Position numbers and translations under genes: made by a program. The notes below the pieces were generated by a model that did no database searches, had not been told where the DNA came from, and saw nothing but the letters and a program-made list of their open reading frames with translations. Below are positions 5,102 to 10,088 of a stretch of 10,088 nucleotides of DNA, piece by piece. Within the stretch, counting starts at the first letter, position 1; the number at the start of each line of letters is the position of its first letter. The stretch is taken from NCBI GenBank assembly GCA_020718525.1, contig DYRX01000021.1, forward strand, positions 16,300 to 26,387. Direction: 5' to 3'. Source of the DNA: Victivallis vadensis. GTDB lineage: Bacteria > Verrucomicrobiota > Lentisphaeria > Victivallales > GWF2-50-93.

Positions 5102-7741
5102 ATGAAAAGAAACTTGAAACTACTCGTTGGGATAGCTATTTTTGTATTCGCGCAAATTTGCGTCCGTACTGCCGATATTCCTGCCGGATATTCTGTAGCA
5201 CAGGGCTCTCAGTTCCATCTTGATGCCCTGGAAGATGTCGGTCTTCAGAGTTTTTCTGCCAAGCCCAAGGTTTACGCCACCATAGCCGAAACTAAAACAG
5301 TCCGCGGCATCGAGGTGAAAAAAATCAAGAAAATATACATTTCTGTTTTGACCAAGGACTATCCCGCAAACAAGATCCTTTGCGAATGGATTGCCAAGGC
5401 GGAACCGGGCACCTACGAACTTTATGTCCTGCCGAAAGGCAAGGAAAAGAAAACCCCCATTCTTGTCAGTGACAATTTCCAGGTGATGCCGCCTTCGATT
5501 TCGGAGATGAGTCCAGATCATGGCGTTCGCGGACAGGAGATTTTTGTCTATGGCGACTATTTCGGCAAAAAGAAGCCGAAGACATGGTTCGAGCTCGAGC
5601 TTGCTGGAAGAAAAAAACGAAGCGCCTGCAAGGTCATTGAAAACGTCATGGATGAAAACGGGATCAGCGAACTGAATTTCCTAGTGCCAAAACTCATACC
5701 AGGAGCATCCTACGACTTCCATCTGAAAAATTCGATCGGAGAAGCGGTCGCTCAATTCATTGCTTCAAATTCGGCACCGATCGCCTCGGACGATTCGTTT
5801 AGCACTCTCAAGAACACCCCAATAACAATTCCAGTTCTTGCGAATGACTTTGATCCTGAGGGAGATTCCCTTTCTCTGCTCTCTGTTGATCCTCCGTCTC
5901 ACGGATCGGCGAGCATTGCTGGAGATTCAATACTTTACACTCCCGAAACGGACTATCTCGGGCAAGACAGTTTCAAGTACAAGATTGCCGATTCCGCCGG
6001 ACTCTCCAGCGAAGCCGCTGTCGTGATTGCCGTAGTCGAGGAAACCCCAGACAATCCTCCTGTCGCCGTCGCTGACAGTGCTGAAACAAAGACTGGCATT
6101 GAAGTTGAAATTCCAGTGCTTCTCAATGACAGCGATCCGGACTCCGATCCTATGGCTGTCGTCTCCGTTTCCACTCCTTCAAACGGTCAGGCGCGCATCA
6201 GCTCAGGAGCTGGAAAAATCACATATGCCCCCCATTATGAGTTCACCGGCGCGGATTCCTTCTCCTACACTATTTCCGACGGACGCGGCGGCTCCGACAG
6301 CGCAGATGTGGCTGTCATTGTAAAGCCTGCCAACACTGCGCCGACCCCTCAGCCAGATTCCGCTGAAACCCAGAAGAACACTGCCACCGAGATTGATGTC
6401 CTTGACAACGATTCTGACCCAGACGGGGACGAACTTGAAATTTCGGCAGTTTCTGATCCTGCTCACGGAAAGGCCGAGATCGGCCCGAGCGGCACAGTAA
6501 TCTACACGCCAACGAAAGGCTACCTTGGCACGGACAGCTTCGAATACACGGTCTCAGACGAGAAAGGGCTCGAAGCTTCGGCAGACGTTTCAGTGAAGGT
6601 TAGCGGTTCTTCAGCAAATTCTCCTCCCATAGCTTTCAACGACTCCGTTTCGACCGCCATCAATCAGGCGGTTGAGATTGATGTTTTGGCAAATGACAGC
6701 GACGAGGACGGCGATTCGCTCTCCGTGTCCTCTGTCTCCTCCCCATCGCATGGAAGCGTTGAAATACTGAGCGGGTCGAAGCTTCTGCGCTACACTCCTC
6801 AAAACGGCTACACTGGCACGGACAGCTTCGAATACACGGTTTCCGATGGAAAAGGCGGAACTGACACCGGAAAAGTCTCTGTCGTCGTTCTTGGCGTCTC
6901 CAGCGGCAAATGCGTGATTCTTGATCTCTCGCCTGGACCAGGCGCCGCAAGCTACTCCTACGAATACTCCGATTCGTTTCCGTCGGATCTCCTTGATAAT
7001 GAAGAATATAAGACGGTCAAACTAGTTCTGGCTAGAATTTCCGCAGGAACTTTTTCAATGGGCTCACCCGAAGACGAGATCGGAAGATTCTCGAACGAAA
7101 CAGCTCATTCAGTCACGCTGAGCAAAGATTTTTACGTGGGAGTTTTTGAAATCACCCAGGTGCAGTATGAAAATGTGATGGGCGAGAATCCAAGCCGTTA
7201 TGAGGGTGATTCAAGACCAGTTGAAACTGTGTCCTGGAACAAGGTCCGAGGTGGAACTTGGCCGTCTGGCTCTCCATCCGCTTCATCGTTCGCCGGACTT
7301 CTCTCCGAAAAGTGCGGCCTTACCTTTGATTTGCCGACCGAGGCGCAGTGGGAATATGCATGCAGAGCCGGAACTGAAACTGCTCTGAACAGCGGTTTGA
7401 ATCTGACAACTCCAGCGTATTGTCCAAATCTCGACTTGCTCGGATGGTACACCTACAACAGCTTCGAGGAAAAACATCGCGAAGTCGGGGAAAAGACCCC
7501 AAATACGTGGGGGCTTTACGACATGCACGGAAATGTCTGGGAATGGTGTCTGGACTATTATGCAGACTATACGGACCAGGCGCAGAACGATCCGGTCGGA
7601 GCGTCTGAGGGCGAGGCTCGCCTGATACGAGGCGGGAGTTGGAGCTATTACGCGATGAACTGTCGTTCCGCTTCCAGGAATTATATCGGATCTGCTGGCG
7701 GATTTGACAATCTCGGATTCAGAATACTCTTAAGCGAATGA
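5102..7741 (+). CDS. Secreted tandem-95 repeat protein with C-terminal SUMF1 (FGE-like) domain
   Basis: 879 residues. Residues 1-24 are a signal peptide with likely cleavage VRTA|DIPAG. Residues ~25-129 form a beta-rich domain. Residues ~130-222 resemble an IPT/TIG Ig-like domain (SPDHGVRGQEIFVYGDYFG). Residues ~223-598 are four ~95-residue Ig-like repeats of the tandem-95/Big_9 type, each with an acidic Ca-binding-type loop (NDSDPDGD) and a GTDSFEYTVSDG strand. After a linker, ~641-879 is a SUMF1/formylglycine-generating-enzyme-type domain: ISAGTFSMGSP, LPTEAQWEYACRAGT, DMHGNVWEWC, RGGSW (843-847), CRSASR and a terminal GFRILLSE. True FGE has two cysteines shortly after the GGS(Y/W) motif. 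Here only C854 occurs in that segment and the first cysteine position is Y849, so I expect a non-catalytic, ligand-binding C-type-lectin-like fold. It is first gene of a two-gene operon. Role inferred: extracellular adhesion or binding. Confidence 0.92.
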   Translation: MKRNLKLLVGIAIFVFAQICVRTADIPAGYSVAQGSQFHLDALEDVGLQSFSAKPKVYATIAETKTVRGIEVKKIKKIYISVLTKDYPANKILCEWIAKAEPGTYELYVLPKGKEKKTPILVSDNFQVMPPSISEMSPDHGVRGQEIFVYGDYFGKKKPKTWFELELAGRKKRSACKVIENVMDENGISELNFLVPKLIPGASYDFHLKNSIGEAVAQFIASNSAPIASDDSFSTLKNTPITIPVLANDFDPEGDSLSLLSVDPPSHGSASIAGDSILYTPETDYLGQDSFKYKIADSAGLSSEAAVVIAVVEETPDNPPVAVADSAETKTGIEVEIPVLLNDSDPDSDPMAVVSVSTPSNGQARISSGAGKITYAPHYEFTGADSFSYTISDGRGGSDSADVAVIVKPANTAPTPQPDSAETQKNTATEIDVLDNDSDPDGDELEISAVSDPAHGKAEIGPSGTVIYTPTKGYLGTDSFEYTVSDEKGLEASADVSVKVSGSSANSPPIAFNDSVSTAINQAVEIDVLANDSDEDGDSLSVSSVSSPSHGSVEILSGSKLLRYTPQNGYTGTDSFEYTVSDGKGGTDTGKVSVVVLGVSSGKCVILDLSPGPGAASYSYEYSDSFPSDLLDNEEYKTVKLVLARISAGTFSMGSPEDEIGRFSNETAHSVTLSKDFYVGVFEITQVQYENVMGENPSRYEGDSRPVETVSWNKVRGGTWPSGSPSASSFAGLLSEKCGLTFDLPTEAQWEYACRAGTETALNSGLNLTTPAYCPNLDLLGWYTYNSFEEKHREVGEKTPNTWGLYDMHGNVWEWCLDYYADYTDQAQNDPVGASEGEARLIRGGSWSYYAMNCRSASRNYIGSAGGFDNLGFRILLSE
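5768..6895 (+). repeat. Four tandem ~95-codon Ig-like repeats
   Basis: Units begin at about residues 223, 318, 411 and 506 of the protein. Each starts with a proline-containing turn followed by an aspartate or asparagine (PIASDDS, PVAVADS, PTPQPDS, PIAFNDS). Each continues with an N-D acidic loop, a YTP or YAP turn and a DSF.Y.(I/V)(A/S)D strand. Units 3 and 4 are the most alike and share a stretch of identical DNA. Confidence 0.85.
6526..6840 (+). repeat. 27-bp identical direct repeat between Ig units 3 and 4
   Basis: Positions 6526-6552 and 6814-6840 are identical over 27 bases, encoding the GTDSFEYTV strand in both units. The copies are 288 bases (96 codons) apart, exactly one protein repeat. 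Units 1 and 2 use different codons for the same strand. This indicates recent duplication or gene conversion between units 3 and 4. Confidence 0.9.
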
Positions 7742-7746
7742 GGGGG
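7740..7746 (+). promoter_or_regulatory. Ribosome-binding site overlapping the upstream stop codon
   Basis: GAGGGGG shares its first two bases with the TGA stop (7739-7741) of the preceding gene. It lies 3 to 6 bases before the ATG codons at 7750 and 7753 (6 to 9 counted from GAGG). The arrangement suggests co-transcription and translational coupling. Confidence 0.7.
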
Positions 7747-7749
7747 CAA

Positions 7750-10088
7750 ATGATGCACATGGAAATTAAGAAATATCGGACGGATCAGACGGCTCTGACA
7801 GATCAGGCGGATCGAAGAAACTTTTGCAAAATAAATGCCGCCGCTCTCTTGCGCCATTCGGCTTTGTTTTTTTTATTTACTTTCGCGCTGTTTTCTGCGA
7901 ATTTCGCAGAAGCCCAGGATTTCAGGATTCAGCGGGGAGTGAGCACCTTGCCGGCTGGCACGACGACTCTTACTCTAAGCGCCCCAGCGAGCTTCACAGC
8001 GGTAGCCAGTGTCAACAGTGCATTCGTGTGCATCACGAACTCGCAGAACACAGGCGCGGGAGGCGCGAACAGCCAGCAGGCAAGGCAGGCATGCGCCAAT
8101 ATCCGTTTCAACGGCGTGAACCAGATCATAATCCAGCGCAACAATGGCACAAACACGACCCGGGTGAACTGGGAAATAATTGAGTACATCGGTAGTGCAG
8201 GCGGCGCGAATGAATTCATTGTAAGAGGGCAGGGGGTTTCGACTTTTGCTGGAACAGGTTTAAGTCAGAACGCGACCGTAACAGCCGCTAGCAACACCGC
8301 CGACTTGGCGGTCTTTGTAACTGGAGTGCGTGATCCTAGAAACGTTTCGAACAACTATGCATCAAATCTTGTCACGGCCTCGGTGACAAACGCTACTACT
8401 ATCCGCTTCGATCGAGGCGTGCAAAACAACAACGGTATCGTTGTATCGTATGCCGCTGTCGAGTTTACCGGCTCGAACTGGACAGTCCAGCGCATCCAGC
8501 ATCAATATACGGCGGCCGGAGCGGTTGAAACTGAGAATCTCAGCTCTAATGTCGCTCCCACAAACGCTTTCGTCCATGTACAGAAAAGAAACACTGCGGC
8601 ATTGAATGGACTCGACGAATACGGGCATCAGGTTTGGATTTCTTCCTACAACCAGCTCTCATTTCAGCTTCAGACCGGGGCGACAACGCCGGCGTCGCAA
8701 TATTCTGTCGCCTGGGTGATCTATAATCCGCTCATGACAGTTTTCAGGGGCAACGGGACGCTCACGAGCACAGGAACATCGCCGTTTACCGGAACACTTA
8801 GTCTTGATCCTTCCGTCCTCAGCCTTGCAAATTCCTCCCTTTTCTGGAACAACGACTGCAGGGGCGCAGGAACGGAATTTGTCCGCCCCATGCTTGCCGT
8901 CCGACTCACTGCCACCAATGCCATGGAATACTGGCGTTTCGATGGAACGAATGCGGTCAGCAACAACTACAGATACAATGTTGTTCAATGGCCCGCCGCG
9001 ACTCCCGCATTCCAAATTTCCGGAACAGTTTACACCGACGAAGCAAAAACGATTCCTGTCGGAGCCGGAATCCCTGTCGCAGTCACTGTCAATGGTTCGA
9101 GAATACATTGCGCCTGGACAAATGCGAGCGGACAGTATTCCCTCTATCAGACCGTCGCTCCGAACGATGTCGTAGCGGCATTCATTCCGGGCGTGACGGC
9201 AACAAAGGCCTCTCTTGTCACTGTTTCTGACGGCGTCACTCCGCTGACAGGTGCCAATGCACTTGATTTGGTGACTGGGAAAATAATTTTGACCCATCAG
9301 ACAGGAACGGAAATAACCAATGCACAGCTTGATGCGATAGACAATGCCGACTGGGCGAACGATGAAGGCATAAGCATTGCAGGCGGAAATGCGACATTCG
9401 CAACCGGATTCGAACTCTGGGTCGCAGGCGGCAAAACATACAATCCCGGAGGAACCGTCAGCACTGATTCTGCGAATTTCGCAGGAAATTTCACGCAGGG
9501 TGCTTTTCCACTTAGCATTCCCGGGGCAGTGAGGAACGGCGGAACTTTCACGGGAGGAAATGCCAACGTCACAATCGGCGGAGCCTTCACTAATTCAGGG
9601 ACATTCGGGTGCGGTGGCGGAATAGTCGCCATGTCGGCAGGATTCACCAACATTGCAACATTCAATTGCAACGCTTCGCCTCTCAATGTGGCTGGGGGAA
9701 TTTTGAACAGCGGAAATTTCACAGGCGGCACGGGGGCGATAACTGTGAGCTCAGGCGGGCTTACCAGCAGTGGGAATTTCACGACTGGAGGCGGAAATCT
9801 AAATGTAACTGGCAACACTGTCGCCAGTGGAAACTTCAATGGCTCCGTTCTGGGCGGCTCCTTCACTTTCAACGGAAACCTCACAAGCTCCGGCTGGTTC
9901 AACACAATTGCCACCACGTCTCTTTCTGTCAGCGGAGCCTTCACCCTCTCAGGCGGAGATTTCATCCTCAACGGCACAAATATGACTGTCGGAGGGAACT
10001 GGACTCATTCGGGCGGAGATTTTACCCCGGGAACGGCGATTGTCTATTTCAATGATGCCGGACAGACCACTACGATCAGCGGAGACAC
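7750..10088 (+). CDS. Very large secreted repeat protein, C-terminus off the right edge
   Basis: The frame is open from 7750 to the window end: 779 codons visible, C-terminus missing. ATG 7753 is an equally good start. The signal peptide is unusually long: a ~36-residue polar n-region, a core (LFFLFTFALFSANF) and likely cleavage AEA|QD after residue 55. Residues ~57-414 are four ~90-residue beta-rich modules; landmark VNWEIIEY in the first recurs as VSYAAVEF, VAWVIYNP and YRYNVVQW. Residues ~421-497 resemble a carboxypeptidase-regulatory-like or SdrD-B-like Ig module (ISGTVYTDEAKTIPVGAG ... TNASGQYSL). A bridging region follows, then from residue 598 a run of ~20-residue Gly/Asn/Thr/Ser-rich repeats (GNFTGGTG) suggesting a beta-helical stalk. 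The visible end (GNWTHSGGDFTPGTAIVYF) resembles modules of giant surface proteins from uncultured bacteria. Function is inferred only: a surface or matrix protein, co-expressed with the upstream SUMF1 protein. Confidence 0.87.
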   Translation, partial: MMHMEIKKYRTDQTALTDQADRRNFCKINAAALLRHSALFFLFTFALFSANFAEAQDFRIQRGVSTLPAGTTTLTLSAPASFTAVASVNSAFVCITNSQNTGAGGANSQQARQACANIRFNGVNQIIIQRNNGTNTTRVNWEIIEYIGSAGGANEFIVRGQGVSTFAGTGLSQNATVTAASNTADLAVFVTGVRDPRNVSNNYASNLVTASVTNATTIRFDRGVQNNNGIVVSYAAVEFTGSNWTVQRIQHQYTAAGAVETENLSSNVAPTNAFVHVQKRNTAALNGLDEYGHQVWISSYNQLSFQLQTGATTPASQYSVAWVIYNPLMTVFRGNGTLTSTGTSPFTGTLSLDPSVLSLANSSLFWNNDCRGAGTEFVRPMLAVRLTATNAMEYWRFDGTNAVSNNYRYNVVQWPAATPAFQISGTVYTDEAKTIPVGAGIPVAVTVNGSRIHCAWTNASGQYSLYQTVAPNDVVAAFIPGVTATKASLVTVSDGVTPLTGANALDLVTGKIILTHQTGTEITNAQLDAIDNADWANDEGISIAGGNATFATGFELWVAGGKTYNPGGTVSTDSANFAGNFTQGAFPLSIPGAVRNGGTFTGGNANVTIGGAFTNSGTFGCGGGIVAMSAGFTNIATFNCNASPLNVAGGILNSGNFTGGTGAITVSSGGLTSSGNFTTGGGNLNVTGNTVASGNFNGSVLGGSFTFNGNLTSSGWFNTIATTSLSVSGAFTLSGGDFILNGTNMTVGGNWTHSGGDFTPGTAIVYFNDAGQTTTISGD
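7780..7815 (+). repeat. Imperfect 18-bp direct repeat in the long n-region
   Basis: 7780-7797 and 7798-7815 match at 13 of 18 positions, both centred on GATCAG. They encode TDQTAL and TDQADR. The duplication lies in the unusually long region before the hydrophobic core of the signal peptide and may partly explain its length. Confidence 0.45.
7918..8991 (+). repeat. Four degenerate ~90-codon modules
   Basis: Residues ~57-153, 155-243, 244-328 and 329-414. Three of the four open with a strand containing an (I/V)-x-R-G-like or VQR motif (FRIQRG, FIVRGQG, WTVQR), the fourth with TVFRGNG. Each closes with an aromatic strand of the VxWxxxE(Y/F) type. The landmark aromatics are at residues 141, 234, 322 and 409, so the period is 87-93. 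The DNA is diverged, indicating old duplications. Confidence 0.6.
9541..10011 (+). repeat. Eight short (19-21 codon) Gly/Thr/Ser-rich repeats
   Basis: From residue 598 the protein breaks into units starting GTFTGG, GTFGCG, ATFNCN, GNFTGG, GNFTTG, GNFNGS, GWFNTI and GGDFIL. Each is 19-21 residues and most end in (T/N)xS. A ninth begins GGDFTPG at 10012 and runs towards the window edge. Regular ~20-residue repeats of this composition suggest a parallel beta-helix or solenoid. Confidence 0.7.

Noticed and set aside
7022..7741. Active formylglycine-generating enzyme (sulfatase activator)
   Set aside because: The two active-site cysteines of FGE are not both present after the GGSW motif, and no sulfatase gene is nearby.
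8659..9297. 212-codon minus-strand ORF
   Set aside because: Antisense to the continuous plus-strand reading frame of the large surface protein; Arg/Cys/Gly-rich composition with no recognisable motif and no supporting context.
9297..9977. 226-codon minus-strand ORF rich in Pro, Val and Phe
   Set aside because: It lies opposite the Gly/Thr/Ser-rich repeats. Its periodic Pro/Val/Phe composition is the antisense reading of those repeats, and the plus frame has a signal peptide, ribosome-binding site and clear modules.
7622..10088. A complete diversity-generating retroelement
   Set aside because: No template repeat, reverse transcriptase or accessory gene is present; the downstream DNA is a continuous structural gene. 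Only the target-like C-terminus remains as an observation.

Overview
The window looks like chromosomal DNA from a Gram-negative-type bacterium of roughly balanced base composition. Ribosome-binding sites are of the Shine-Dalgarno kind, and two near-consensus sigma70-type promoters are visible. A type 3 ribonuclease H together with very long, repeat-built, signal-peptide-bearing surface proteins is a combination I associate with the PVC superphylum (Lentisphaerae/Chlamydiae-like) and some candidate phyla. That placement is a weak inference. I see no phage, transposase, CRISPR, tRNA or rRNA.

Layout, left to right. (1) Positions 1-1541, minus strand: the 5' part of a secreted protein of unknown function, starting at a TTG codon and running off the left edge. 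(2) 1662-2627, plus: ribonuclease HIII (rnhC), transcribed away from gene 1. (3) 2628-2962: a gap with no confident gene, but with a strong promoter, a possible 42-codon ORF and a foldable leader. (4) 2963-4702, plus: a B12-binding-domain radical SAM enzyme of unknown substrate. (5) 4703-5101: a non-coding gap with hairpins, ending in a strong promoter and a strong ribosome-binding site. (6) 5102-7741, plus: a secreted modular protein with an IPT/TIG-like N-terminal part, four Ca-binding-type tandem-95 Ig repeats and a C-terminal SUMF1 domain without the FGE cysteine pair. (7) 7750-10088, plus, running off the right edge: a very large secreted repeat protein with four ~90-residue modules, an Ig-like/regulatory-like module and a run of ~20-residue Gly/Thr/Ser-rich beta repeats.

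Genes 6 and 7 form an operon with 8 bases between them; the ribosome-binding site of gene 7 overlaps the stop codon of gene 6. Both encode exported, repetitive proteins, so this is probably a cell-surface or extracellular-matrix unit. rnhC is housekeeping (RNA:DNA hybrid removal). The radical SAM gene seems to be its own transcription unit. Nothing in the window is clearly a new molecular system. The points most worth checking are the secreted two-gene operon, the SUMF1 C-terminus that resembles the variable region of diversity-generating-retroelement targets, and the leader upstream of the radical SAM gene.
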